Shown here in pieces: positions 42,434-51,655 of a DNA stretch of 64,000 nucleotides (positions are counted from its first letter, which is position 1; each line of letters begins with the position of its first letter). Position numbers and translations under genes: made by a program. Source of the DNA: Pseudomonas batumici (GTDB lineage: Bacteria > Pseudomonadota > Gammaproteobacteria > Pseudomonadales > Pseudomonadaceae); contig NZ_JXDG01000042.1 of the NCBI RefSeq assembly GCF_000820515.1, positions 124,001 through 188,000 of the forward strand. The letters are read 5' to 3'. The notes below the pieces were generated by a model. That model was not told the DNA's origin. It did not search any database and saw nothing but the letters and a program-made list of their open reading frames with translations.

Positions 42434-45400
42434 ACCAGGCCGCGTACAGTGCCGGAACGAAGAAGATGGTCAATAGCGTGGCCACGGTGAGACCGCCCAT
42501 GATCGCGATCGCCATCGGCCCCCAGAACACGCTGCGGGTCAGCGGGATCATCGCCAGCACCGTGGCCAGCGCCGTCAGGATCACCGGACGGGTTCGATGG
42601 ATTGCGGCGTCCAACACCGCATTCCACGGGTCGCGTCCTTCTTCGATCTCGATCCGCACCTGGTCAATCAGAATCACCGAGTTGCGCATGATCATGCCGC
42701 CGAGGGCGATGATGCCCAGGATCGCTACGAATCCCAGTGGCGCGTGGAACACCAGTAGCGCCGGTACCACGCCGATCAGGCCCAGCGGCGCGGTCAGCAC
42801 CACCATCAACATGCGTGAGAAGTCCTGCAATTGAAGCATCAGCAGCAGCAAGATGCTCACCAGCATCAGTGGCGCCACCGCCAACAGCGCCTGGTTGGCC
42901 TTGTCGCTCTCCTCCACTGCACCGCCCACGTCAATGCGGTAGCCCGAGGGCAGCTTCGCCTCGATGTCCTTGAGCAACGGCTGAATCTCCTGCGTCACCG
43001 ACACCCCCTGCTCGCCGTCCTTCACATCGGCACGAACAGTGATCGCCATGTCACGGTTACGACGCCACAGTACCGGCTCTTCAAGCTCGTTGCCTAGATG
43101 GGCGACCTCCGACAGCGGCACCACGGTCCCACTACGGGTGTACAGGTTGATGTCCTTCAGCGTGTCGAGGTTCAGGCGTTCCTCGGGCACGGCACGGGCG
43201 ACGATATCGATCAGGTCCTCGTGCTCGCGCAGCTGCGACAGGGTCGCGCCGTTCATCGCGGTCTGGGTTGCCAACGATACGTCAGCCGGCGTGAGGCCCA
43301 ACGCACGCGCCTTGTCCTGGTCCAACGCCACCTTCAGTGTTCGCACCGGGTCGTTCCAGTCGAGCTGGACGTCACGTACCTTCGCATTCGAGGCCACCAC
43401 GTGCTCCACCTCACGGGCGATCTTGCGCACCCTCTGCGTGTCAGGACCCACGATGCGAAACTGCACCGGGAAACCGACCGGCGGCCCCAGCTCCAGCCGG
43501 GTAACCCGCACCCAGACCTGTGGGAACTGCTGATCGACCGAGGCCACCAAGCGCGAACGGACTCGCTCCCGCGCCTCCAGGTCCTTGGTCATCACGACGA
43601 GCTGGGCAAAGCCCGGGTTGGGCAGCTCGGGGTTGAGCGCCAGATAGAAACGGGGCGCGCCGGCACCGGTGTAAGCGGTGTAGAACTTGACGTCCTCGTC
43701 CTTGGCCAGCACCGTTTCCATACGCTTGACCTGCTCGGCTGTCGCCGCGAAAGAGGAGCCTTCCTTCATACGCAGGTCGACGACCAGTTCGGGACGTGAA
43801 CTGCTGGGAAAGAACTGTTGCGGCACAAACTTCAAGCCCATCAGCGCCAGGACCAGAGCACCCAGCGTCACGCCGATGACCACCCAGCGACGCTCAATGG
43901 CCCGGTCGATCATAACCCGCAGCTTGCGGAACAATCGGGTGTCATACGGGTCGCCGGCATGTTGGTGCTTGCCGAAGTCCTTGGGCAGCATCTTGACCGC
44001 GAGGTAAGGCGTGAAGATGCCCGAGCAGATCCACGAGAACACCACCGCTGCGCCGACAATCCAGAAGATGCCACCGGCATATTCGCCCGTGGTCGATTTC
44101 GACAGACCGATCGGCATGAACCCGGCGACGGTGATCAGCGCACCGGTCAGGCGTGGCATGGCGGTGGACTGGTAGGAAAAGGACGCCGCCTTCACGCGGT
44201 CCCAGCCCGCCTCCATCTTCACCAGCATCATCTCGATTGCGATGATCGCATCATCGACCAGCAGGCCCAGCGCGATAATCAGCGAGCCGAGGGAAATACG
44301 CTCCAGGTTCCACCCCATCGCCAGCATCAATATCGCGACGCCACCCAGCACCAGCGGCACCGAGGTCGCAACCACAAGACCGGTACGCCAGCCCAGGCTT
44401 GCCAGGCTGACGGCAATCACGATGACCAGCGCTTCGACAAGCGAACGCCCGAAGTCCCAGACCGCATCCTTCACCGTGGTGGGCTGGTCGGCCACCCGCT
44501 CCAGCTCGACGCCATGGGGCAACTCGGACTGGATCTTCGCGACCTCCACGTCCATCGCCTTACCCAGCTCGACGACGTTGCCGTCGTCGGTCATCGAGAT
44601 ACCGAGCATCAGCACCGGCTGGCCGTTGTGACGTACGGTGTAGGTCGGCGGATCCTCATAACCGCGCTTGATGGTGGTAAAGTCGCCCAGCTTGAGCATC
44701 CGGCCGCCCGCCGCAACAGGCACATTGCGAATGTCGTCGTCGCTGGCAAACTGGCCACTTACCCGCACGACTACGCGATCCCCTTGCGTGTCGATCTGTC
44801 CCGCCGCCTGCAGGGCGTTCTGCGCCCGCAAGCTTTCGGCGATCGCCAGCGGCGTGATGCCCAGCGCGGCCAGACGCTCGTGGGAAAACTCGACGTAGAC
44901 ACGCTTGGCCTGCTCGCCGACCAGGTCCACCTTCTTGACCATCGGCACCTTCAGCAGACGGCGCTTGATGTCCTCGGCCGCATTCGACAGGTCGGCGTGG
45001 TCGATGCCGTCGCCCTTGACGGCGTACATCAGGCCGTACACGTCGCCATATTCGTCGTTGACCACCGGACCGGTCACACCGTCAGGCAGCTCCAGGCGCA
45101 AGTCGTTGAGTTTCTTGCGTGCCTGATACCAGGCCTCGCGCTGGTCGGCCTTCGAGGTGCCGCCGCGCACGGTCAGGGTCATGCCGCCGTAGCCCTGCCG
45201 AGCGAAGGTGACGACCTTTTCGAAGTGGTCGATCTGCTCGAACTTCTTCTCCATGCGGTTCAGGACTTCGTCCTGTATCTGCTGGGCGGTCGCGCCCGGC
45301 CAGACGACACCGGCGGTCATCGACGGCACCGAAAAGCTCGGGTCTTCGAGCTGGCCAAGCTTGGTGAAGCTGAACAGGCCGGCCACTGCAACAATGAGAA

Positions 45401-45461
45401 GCAGGAACAGGACGATGGCGCGGTGACGCAGCGCCCAATCGGTGAGGTTGAAGTTGTTCAT
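42327..45461 (-). CDS. RND efflux pump, inner-membrane transporter (TriC/MexB superfamily)
   Basis: A 1044-residue proton-driven pump. Helix 1 is near residues 13-31, and GLLVDDAIIAIEMMLVKME in helix 4 carries the proton-relay Asp pair. The sequence (QLEDPSFSVPSMTAGVVWPGAT, YGLMYAVKGDGIDHADL) resembles TriC-like transporters. The normal family end is near FFVPALYAAWFRVRR; the last 34 residues read into the antisense of ydiJ. Third gene of an operon with the adaptor and outer-membrane channel; starts four bases inside the adaptor gene. Confidence 0.93.
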   Translation of the reverse strand: MNNFNLTDWALRHRAIVLFLLLIVAVAGLFSFTKLGQLEDPSFSVPSMTAGVVWPGATAQQIQDEVLNRMEKKFEQIDHFEKVVTFARQGYGGMTLTVRGGTSKADQREAWYQARKKLNDLRLELPDGVTGPVVNDEYGDVYGLMYAVKGDGIDHADLSNAAEDIKRRLLKVPMVKKVDLVGEQAKRVYVEFSHERLAALGITPLAIAESLRAQNALQAAGQIDTQGDRVVVRVSGQFASDDDIRNVPVAAGGRMLKLGDFTTIKRGYEDPPTYTVRHNGQPVLMLGISMTDDGNVVELGKAMDVEVAKIQSELPHGVELERVADQPTTVKDAVWDFGRSLVEALVIVIAVSLASLGWRTGLVVATSVPLVLGGVAILMLAMGWNLERISLGSLIIALGLLVDDAIIAIEMMLVKMEAGWDRVKAASFSYQSTAMPRLTGALITVAGFMPIGLSKSTTGEYAGGIFWIVGAAVVFSWICSGIFTPYLAVKMLPKDFGKHQHAGDPYDTRLFRKLRVMIDRAIERRWVVIGVTLGALVLALMGLKFVPQQFFPSSSRPELVVDLRMKEGSSFAATAEQVKRMETVLAKDEDVKFYTAYTGAGAPRFYLALNPELPNPGFAQLVVMTKDLEARERVRSRLVASVDQQFPQVWVRVTRLELGPPVGFPVQFRIVGPDTQRVRKIAREVEHVVASNAKVRDVQLDWNDPVRTLKVALDQDKARALGLTPADVSLATQTAMNGATLSQLREHEDLIDIVARAVPEERLNLDTLKDINLYTRSGTVVPLSEVAHLGNELEEPVLWRRNRDMAITVRADVKDGEQGVSVTQEIQPLLKDIEAKLPSGYRIDVGGAVEESDKANQALLAVAPLMLVSILLLLMLQLQDFSRMLMVVLTAPLGLIGVVPALLVFHAPLGFVAILGIIALGGMIMRNSVILIDQVRIEIEEGRDPWNAVLDAAIHRTRPVILTALATVLAMIPLTRSVFWGPMAIAIMGGLTVATLLTIFFVPALYAAWFRVRRPSAGSAVVSQGEPFAAALPADDAVAGQPGA

Positions 45462-46576
45462 CGCGTAACCACTGCCTTCGTTTCATGGGAAACAGCACCT
45501 GGCAGTGTCACTTTCAGGCCAGGCGCCATTTTCTGTACACCGGCGGTCACGACAAGCGCACCAGCCGCCGGGCCGGAGACGAGCACCTCGTCATTGCGAT
45601 AGCCCCACACCGCCACCTGCACCAGTTCGACGGTGCCGACCGATTCCTTATCCGTCGGCGTGACCACCCACAGCGCCGGCTGTCCGGCGATTTGCGTCAG
45701 CGCCGTGGCCGGCACCGCCGCCACCGAGAGCCCCGCCATCTTGCGCTCGACCTGCAAGGTGGCGGTCGCACCGAGCGGCAATGGCTGAGCGCCCAGGAGT
45801 TTCATGCGCGCGCGGTAGGTACGCGTCTGCGGCGCCGCTTGCGGCGACAGTTCGCGCAAGCCGACCTCGAAGGTCTTGTCCGGCGCGCTGGCCAGTGAGG
45901 CCTTGAAGGCTGACTGCTTGAATGCAGCCAGTTGATCCTCCGGCACATCGACAACGATCTCGGGCATGCCAGGGTCGGCGATCGAAACCACCTCCGCTCC
46001 CGGCGTCACGACCTGCCCGACCTCGAAATGCACGGCCGTGACCACACCGCTCCACGAAGCGCGCAGCACCGAGTAGTTGAGTCGGTTACGCGCCAGCTCG
46101 AGCTTGCGTGCCTCGCCCTCGGCGTTCGCCCGGGAGGTCTCGGCACTGGTCCGCGCACGCTCGTCGTCAGCCACGCTGACCGAGCCATCGGCCTTCAGTG
46201 CGCCCAGGCGCTGGTGGTCCGAGTCAGCCTGACGGGCCTGCGCGACAGCGGCGGTCCACGACTGCCGCGCCGCCTCCACGGCCAGTCGGTAGTCGCTGTC
46301 GTCGAGCGTGGCGAGCACGTCGCCCTCGTGCACGAATTGGCCGACCTCGACCTTGCGTTGGACGACCTTGCCGTCCACCCGGAAAGCCTGGCTCACTTCA
46401 TGGCGCGACTGCACGGTGCCGACATAACGGTTGGCTTCGTGGGCGCCTTCATAGCGCAGTTCGACGGTACGTACGGGACGCAGCGCCTGCACCGGCGGTT
46501 GCTCCGGACTGCATGCGCAGAGTAGCGCGGCGACGGCGATAGAGCCGACTGCAGCAATTGAGTTCTTCAAGACCAT
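45458..46576 (-). CDS. RND efflux periplasmic adaptor (membrane fusion lipoprotein)
   Basis: A 372-residue adaptor. The lipobox LCAC puts the lipidated Cys at 22. The lipoyl-like halves (VDGKVVQRKVEVGQFVHEGDVLATLDD and VVTAVHFEVGQVVTPGAEV) flank a helical hairpin, followed by the beta-barrel domain. It links the inner-membrane pump and the outer-membrane channel. It follows the channel gene by 22 bases and overlaps the pump gene by four. Confidence 0.93.
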   Translation of the reverse strand: MVLKNSIAAVGSIAVAALLCACSPEQPPVQALRPVRTVELRYEGAHEANRYVGTVQSRHEVSQAFRVDGKVVQRKVEVGQFVHEGDVLATLDDSDYRLAVEAARQSWTAAVAQARQADSDHQRLGALKADGSVSVADDERARTSAETSRANAEGEARKLELARNRLNYSVLRASWSGVVTAVHFEVGQVVTPGAEVVSIADPGMPEIVVDVPEDQLAAFKQSAFKASLASAPDKTFEVGLRELSPQAAPQTRTYRARMKLLGAQPLPLGATATLQVERKMAGLSVAAVPATALTQIAGQPALWVVTPTDKESVGTVELVQVAVWGYRNDEVLVSGPAAGALVVTAGVQKMAPGLKVTLPGAVSHETKAVVTR

Positions 46577-46598
46577 TCCTCGTTGTAGGCGACGGGAT

Positions 46599-48107
46599 TC
46601 AGGAAAGTGGGTGGACAGCGGCGGCCGTTACGGTGGAAGGCGCGGGTTCGAAGACCTGCCAGCCTCCGCCCAGCGCCTTGTAAAGCTGTACGCTGTCGAG
46701 CAGCAGACGGGTGTTGCTGTCGTTGGCGTTCAAGCGCATCGTCAGGCGCACACGGTGCGCGTCCAGCAGCGGCAGCAGGTCGATCTGGCCATGGTCGTAG
46801 AGCGATTGAGCGCGGCCCAGCGCGGAATCCGCGGCCGCGACAGCCGACTGCAGCGAGGCCGAGCGCTGGCGTTCATGGGAAAGGCCGACCAGTGAGTTCT
46901 CGACGTCTTCGAGCGCATGCGCGATGCCGTCCTCGGTACGCAGCAGCGCTTCGCGCTGGCCGCTCTCCGCGACGTCGTTGATGGCACGGGTGCGCCCGGC
47001 GTTGAACAGCGGCATCGTCAACAGGGCCGCCACATTGGTATAGCGGGCAGCGCCCAGCCCCACACCGTTCAGCTCCAGCCCCTGGTTGCCGTAGGAGGCA
47101 CCGAGGAACAGGCGCGGGAACCATTCGGCGGCAGCCTGCTGGCGGCGCGCGTTGGCCGCATCCAGTTGCGCCATCGACTCCAGCACGTCGGGGCGACGCT
47201 GCAGCAGCGTGGCCGGCTGCCCGGGCTGCGGCTGAGGTACAAGCACATCGCCGTGCGAGGGCACGATGGCGGCGGCATTAAAGGCCTGGTCACCGATCAG
47301 TACGGCGATGCGATGACGCGACACCGCCGCCAGCGTTTCCAGTGGCGGAATCTGTGCGCGCGCGGATTCGGCGTCGGCCCGCGCACGCTCTACGTCGAAG
47401 GCGGTTGCCAGCCCCACCCGCTGGCGCGCGGTGACCAGGCGCAACGTCTCATCCTGCATCGCCGACATGGCCCGCAGCGTATCGACCTGGCGCAAAGCAC
47501 CGACCAGCGTGAAGTAGTGGCTGGCAACATCGCTCATCACCAGCAGGCGCACACCGCGCACGCTGTGTTCCGCGGCCAGCGCCTGCGCCTGGGCGGCGCT
47601 CGCGCCAGCCCGAAGACGACCGCTCAGGTCAAGCTCCCAGGAAACGTCCAGACCCACACCGCCACTCTTGACGTCGGGATAGCCCGCCTTGGTGGCGGCA
47701 CTGTATCCAGTGCTGTGGTCGATGCCGGAGGCGGACCCGCTGACGCTCGGAAACAGCCAGGAACGACTGATTGTCTCGCCGGCACGTGCGGCGCAGAGGC
47801 GCTCGGAGGCGATCTTGATATCGCGGTTCTCGCGCATCGCGCGGCGTACCAGATCCGTTAGAACCGGATCCTTGAAGGCCTCCCACCACGCGGCCTCGGG
47901 CTCCATCTCGGAGGCCGTGGCCGCGGCGAACTTGGCCGGCAGGTCCAGCGATGGCGCGACGACGGGAGTGGAGCACCCCGTCAAGGCCAGCGTGATCGAC
48001 ACGGCAAGCGCCGCCGCCCAGGCGGGGCCGGCCAGGCAATCGGCAGAGTGGCGGGTCGTCTGCCCACCATGGCGGGTCAGCGAAAGAAAAGGGTGAAGTC
48101 GCGACAT
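46599..48107 (-). CDS. Outer-membrane efflux channel lipoprotein (NodT/OprM type)
   Basis: A 502-residue TolC-superfamily channel of the NodT type. The lipobox ALTGC puts the lipid anchor at Cys45 after a rather long leader. Two repeated OEP halves follow (PEAAWWEAFKDPVLTDLVRRA; RRPDVLESMAQLDAANARRQQA). The start at 48107 is preferred because the frame upstream to 48176 adds an unlikely segment. It is the first gene of the efflux operon. Confidence 0.9.
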   Translation of the reverse strand: MSRLHPFLSLTRHGGQTTRHSADCLAGPAWAAALAVSITLALTGCSTPVVAPSLDLPAKFAAATASEMEPEAAWWEAFKDPVLTDLVRRAMRENRDIKIASERLCAARAGETISRSWLFPSVSGSASGIDHSTGYSAATKAGYPDVKSGGVGLDVSWELDLSGRLRAGASAAQAQALAAEHSVRGVRLLVMSDVASHYFTLVGALRQVDTLRAMSAMQDETLRLVTARQRVGLATAFDVERARADAESARAQIPPLETLAAVSRHRIAVLIGDQAFNAAAIVPSHGDVLVPQPQPGQPATLLQRRPDVLESMAQLDAANARRQQAAAEWFPRLFLGASYGNQGLELNGVGLGAARYTNVAALLTMPLFNAGRTRAINDVAESGQREALLRTEDGIAHALEDVENSLVGLSHERQRSASLQSAVAAADSALGRAQSLYDHGQIDLLPLLDAHRVRLTMRLNANDSNTRLLLDSVQLYKALGGGWQVFEPAPSTVTAAAVHPLS

Positions 48108-48224
48108 CGGATTGGACTCGGGTAAATTCGAGATGACGCCAGCATAGGGACCACAGCGCGCAAAGTTGTCAGCCAAGCGTCGCGATTCGGTCGCCCTGTC
48201 GAGCGTTCTTTCGGGGATGAGGCG

Positions 48225-48440
48225 TCACTCGCCGGCGGCGTCCGCTGTACGCTCGGCGGCTATCGACGCAAGGTCGCCAGTGATCGACGCCAACAGTTCT
48301 TCAGCGCAGGAAAACTCGCACTGATGGCCGGTCACCAGATTTTCGAGGCGCCCCGCAAGGGCCCCCGGTGTCGCGTCGCTACGCAGCTTCACCACATAGG
48401 TGCGGCGGTTCGGGTATTTGGATTCAGGATTCAGGACCAT
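48225..48440 (-). CDS. Small hypothetical protein beside the efflux operon
   Basis: A 71-residue protein starting MVLNPESKYPNRRTYVVKLR, with VTGHQCEFSCAEELLASI in the middle. It is compact, and its codon use matches its neighbours. I believe similar small proteins stand next to such regulators in other pseudomonads, but cannot name a family. A much longer frame (to 48743) runs antisense to nothing real and overlaps the regulator's end, so the short form is given. Confidence 0.55.
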   Translation of the reverse strand: MVLNPESKYPNRRTYVVKLRSDATPGALAGRLENLVTGHQCEFSCAEELLASITGDLASIAAERTADAAGE

Positions 48441-48580
48441 TGCAGAGCACCGATCAAAGAGGTTCGACGGCAGCCTAAACCGGTCCCCGGATCGAGTTGT
48501 AAGCAAAGGGTCAGAGTCCGGTCGCGACCGGTCTCGTGCAAAACACCGACGCCACCGGGGTCCGACTGCTGCAGGCGCTG

Positions 48581-51475
48581 TCAAGCCGGAACAGCCACCT
48601 GTAGCAGCAAGCGCGCGCGCTTCATTGGCTCGGTTCCTTCGGCTTCCGGCAGCTGCTCGACCAGCGTTGCCAGGGCCTGACGCTCCTTGTCCGTGGCGTC
48701 GCACTGTGCGCACAGCTCGACAAGCGCGAGCAACTCCAGCCACGGCGCCCCCTGGGCACGCGCCTCCCCTACCGAGCGACGCACCGCGACACCGCTGGCA
48801 TAGGGGCAGCCCTGAGCCCGCGCTATCGCCGCGTCCAACAGGAACAGCTGCGGCAGATACACCCGCTCACCCAGTTCGTCCGCCACTCGAAGCGCCTCCT
48901 CCAGCTCGGCTTTCGCGGTGTCGCAATCGCCCGCCAGCAGCATGGCCTCGGCCGCGTAGCCAAGCACCTCGCTGGTACCGGAGCGCATGCCGAGTCCGGC
49001 ATGCTCTTCGAAGGCCGCGCGGATGCGACGGTAGCCATCGCCCGGCGAACCGTTGCGCGCGTCGGCCCAGCCACGCCACCAACGGCAAGGTGCGTGCCCC
49101 AGCGCGAGCGAGTGCTCATCGACCAGCGCCCGCATAGCGTCGGCCAATGCGGCCACGCGCAGCGTGTTGTCCATCCGCACCTCGATCAGCACCTCCTGCC
49201 AGGCGGCGACCAGGCTGGTCATCGGCTGACGTAGCGCCTGCGCACGCGCCCGGGCCCGCTGCAAGCAGGATCGAGCCTGCACGAGCGAACCGGAACGCAG
49301 CAGTTCAAGGGCCAGCATGCCAAGCAGCGTGACCTGGGCATCCGCCGCGAAGATCTCGCTCGCCCGGATGTCCAACGGCCCGGCGATCGCCAGGGCGCGC
49401 TCGATCCAGCCGCGGGCGGCCTGCGTATCGCCTTGAAGATGGAACACTTCGCCGTATACGACACAGGCGGCCAACATCAATAACGGATCGTCCGATCCGG
49501 ACGACAGCGCTTCGGCACGCGCCGCCACCGCCAGTGCCTGCGCATAGTCGCCACGCAGGCTCAGCAAGTAACCGAACCCGTGCAACAGGCGTCCACGCAT
49601 CGGATGTTCGGGTACCCCTGCCAGTAATGAATAGGCGCGGCCGAAGGCGTCAGCGGCTTCGTGACCGACGCCGAGGGTTTGAAACGCCGCCACGCCTTGC
49701 AGCGTGGCCAAGGTGATTTCAAGCGCATCGCGTTCCGCCCCGGCAGGCACTTGCCGCAGCAGGATCAACGCCTGCTGGGTGAGGCCGAGCGTCGAGGCCG
49801 GACTGAAGTGCGACAGCGCCGTCTCCGCGGCTTCGGCGTAATAGCGCAGCGCGGTCATCGGTTGCCGGGCCCGCTCGAAGTGCATCGCCAGCTCGGACGC
49901 CGCGACCGGCACACCGAGCGACCGCTCACGCTCAAGGGCAACACCGACCTGACGATGGAGCTGAACGCGCAGTGAAAGTGGCGTACGGTCGTACAGGACC
50001 TGGCGCAAGAGCGCATGCCGGAACGCGTAAGGGAGCGCCGATGCATCGCCACTGTCGGCGCTCCGCGACCGCGTGAGCCACATCCGCCCGCGAACCAGCG
50101 CCTCGCAGGCATGGGCCAACGAAGCGAGGTCGCGCTCGAGGACCAGCGCAAGCGTTTCCACCCGGAAATCGCCTCGACATATCGCCGCCGCCGAGAGCAG
50201 GTCACGCTCTTCCCCGGCGAGCTTGGCAATATAGTGGTCGATGATGGCCGCCAGATTTTCGGGAACCGCCTGGTTTGCCAGCCGAGCCTCGACGGTGGCG
50301 TCATCGGCCGAACCCTCCATCACTTCGCTGAGGAGCGACGACACGAACAGTGGCACGCCGTCGGTGCGATCGTGCAGCGCACGCACGAACGCTTCGTCGC
50401 GGGCGAGCGAAAGCGAACGCCCAGCGACATAATCGGCGATCTCGGTCTCCGAAAACGGATCGAGCACCACCTCCTCGCATAACCGCTGCAAGCGAAGTTC
50501 GTGACGCAACGAACTGAGCGGGTGGTCGAGTGCCACCACCTCGGCGACGCGAAAACTCGCCAACCACATCAAGCGGATGCGACCGCGTCGCCGGGCGATG
50601 TAGTCGATGAGCTGAATGGTCGCCCTGTCGCTCCAATGCAGGTCTTCGGTGACCAGCAACAAGGGGCGCTGTTCCGTGTAGCGCTCCAGCAACTCGCCCA
50701 TTTCCCGCAGCATGCGCTCCGGGCCGACACCGGCGAGCTCGTGTCGCAACGCATCGCGCTCCTGTGCGCTACTCAGCCACGGCAGCTGAAACAGCCAGGT
50801 CGGTGCCACGGCGCGCAAAAGCGTCGGCAGCGCCGGGTCGACGCGGCACAAACCGGCAATGGCCTCCAACACCGGCAGGTACGGTTCGCCCGTACCGAAG
50901 TGCTCCACACAATGACCGCGCGCGCAGGTGACACCGTCAAGGCCGGCAATGAAATGCTCGATCAGCGTGGTCTTGCCGATCCCCGGCTCGCCGGCGAGCC
51001 AGAGCACGGCACGCTGACCGCCTTGTGCCTGGTCCCAAGCCCGTTGCAAGCGCGAAAGCGAAGCGACGCGACCGACGAACGGAGTCGGCTGCGCGTCAGC
51101 CTCCGGCGCTCTCGAAGGGGACATGGGCGTCAACGGCGTCGGGGACGGTGTGGCAATGAAGCGATAGCCGCGCCGCGACACCGTCTCGATAAATCGCGGC
51201 TGCCGGGGCGTGTCCCCCAATGCCGTGCGCAGATCGCTGATAGCGGTCTTCAACACCGACTCGCTGACGAATCGGTGCCCCCAGACCGCGTCGAGCAATG
51301 CGTCCTTGCTCAGCAGCAATCCCGGTTGGCGCGCAAGCACGCACAGCAATGTGAAAGGTGTGGGCGCCAGCGCCACGGCCTCGCCATTACTCGACAAACG
51401 GGCATTGGCCTCATCGAGTTCAAAACCGACAAAGCGGATCCGGAGTGGATTCGGATGACACGGCGCACGCACCAC
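48581..51475 (-). CDS. Large winged-helix / ATPase / TPR transcriptional regulator
   Basis: A 964-residue regulator. Residues 12-107 form an OmpR-type winged helix (KDALLDAVWGHRFVSESVLK, ending SRRGYRFIA). Residues about 133-400 form a STAND-type ATPase with Walker A GEPGIGKTT at 162-170 and Walker B-like LLLVTEDLHW. The remainder is a long array of helical TPR-like repeats for ligand or partner sensing. It lies upstream of the small protein and the efflux operon on the same strand and probably controls them. Confidence 0.9.
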   Translation of the reverse strand: MVRAPCHPNPLRIRFVGFELDEANARLSSNGEAVALAPTPFTLLCVLARQPGLLLSKDALLDAVWGHRFVSESVLKTAISDLRTALGDTPRQPRFIETVSRRGYRFIATPSPTPLTPMSPSRAPEADAQPTPFVGRVASLSRLQRAWDQAQGGQRAVLWLAGEPGIGKTTLIEHFIAGLDGVTCARGHCVEHFGTGEPYLPVLEAIAGLCRVDPALPTLLRAVAPTWLFQLPWLSSAQERDALRHELAGVGPERMLREMGELLERYTEQRPLLLVTEDLHWSDRATIQLIDYIARRRGRIRLMWLASFRVAEVVALDHPLSSLRHELRLQRLCEEVVLDPFSETEIADYVAGRSLSLARDEAFVRALHDRTDGVPLFVSSLLSEVMEGSADDATVEARLANQAVPENLAAIIDHYIAKLAGEERDLLSAAAICRGDFRVETLALVLERDLASLAHACEALVRGRMWLTRSRSADSGDASALPYAFRHALLRQVLYDRTPLSLRVQLHRQVGVALERERSLGVPVAASELAMHFERARQPMTALRYYAEAAETALSHFSPASTLGLTQQALILLRQVPAGAERDALEITLATLQGVAAFQTLGVGHEAADAFGRAYSLLAGVPEHPMRGRLLHGFGYLLSLRGDYAQALAVAARAEALSSGSDDPLLMLAACVVYGEVFHLQGDTQAARGWIERALAIAGPLDIRASEIFAADAQVTLLGMLALELLRSGSLVQARSCLQRARARAQALRQPMTSLVAAWQEVLIEVRMDNTLRVAALADAMRALVDEHSLALGHAPCRWWRGWADARNGSPGDGYRRIRAAFEEHAGLGMRSGTSEVLGYAAEAMLLAGDCDTAKAELEEALRVADELGERVYLPQLFLLDAAIARAQGCPYASGVAVRRSVGEARAQGAPWLELLALVELCAQCDATDKERQALATLVEQLPEAEGTEPMKRARLLLQVAVPA

Positions 51476-51655
51476 AGGCGACTCCTACAGGCTCAGATGA
51501 AAACAGTTGGGCGTTCCATGCTGGCAAAAGAGCGACCATACAATAATGACACATCAATCAATATTGAAACAAATCTCATTTTTGCATAACCTGATGCTGC
51601 CTGAGGATGAAACGTCGCGTTTCACGACCACAAACAACCACAACAAGGGCTCGGT

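Noticed and set aside
43818..45602. Long open frame (594 codons) on the plus strand opposite the RND pump gene
   Set aside because: It is antisense to a clear pump gene; its low-complexity, Arg/His/Gln-rich translation is typical of shadow frames in high-GC DNA.
48441..48743. Upstream extension of the small gene at 48225
   Set aside because: It overlaps the end of the large regulator gene, and the translation before MVLNPESK is Arg/Ala-rich without family character.
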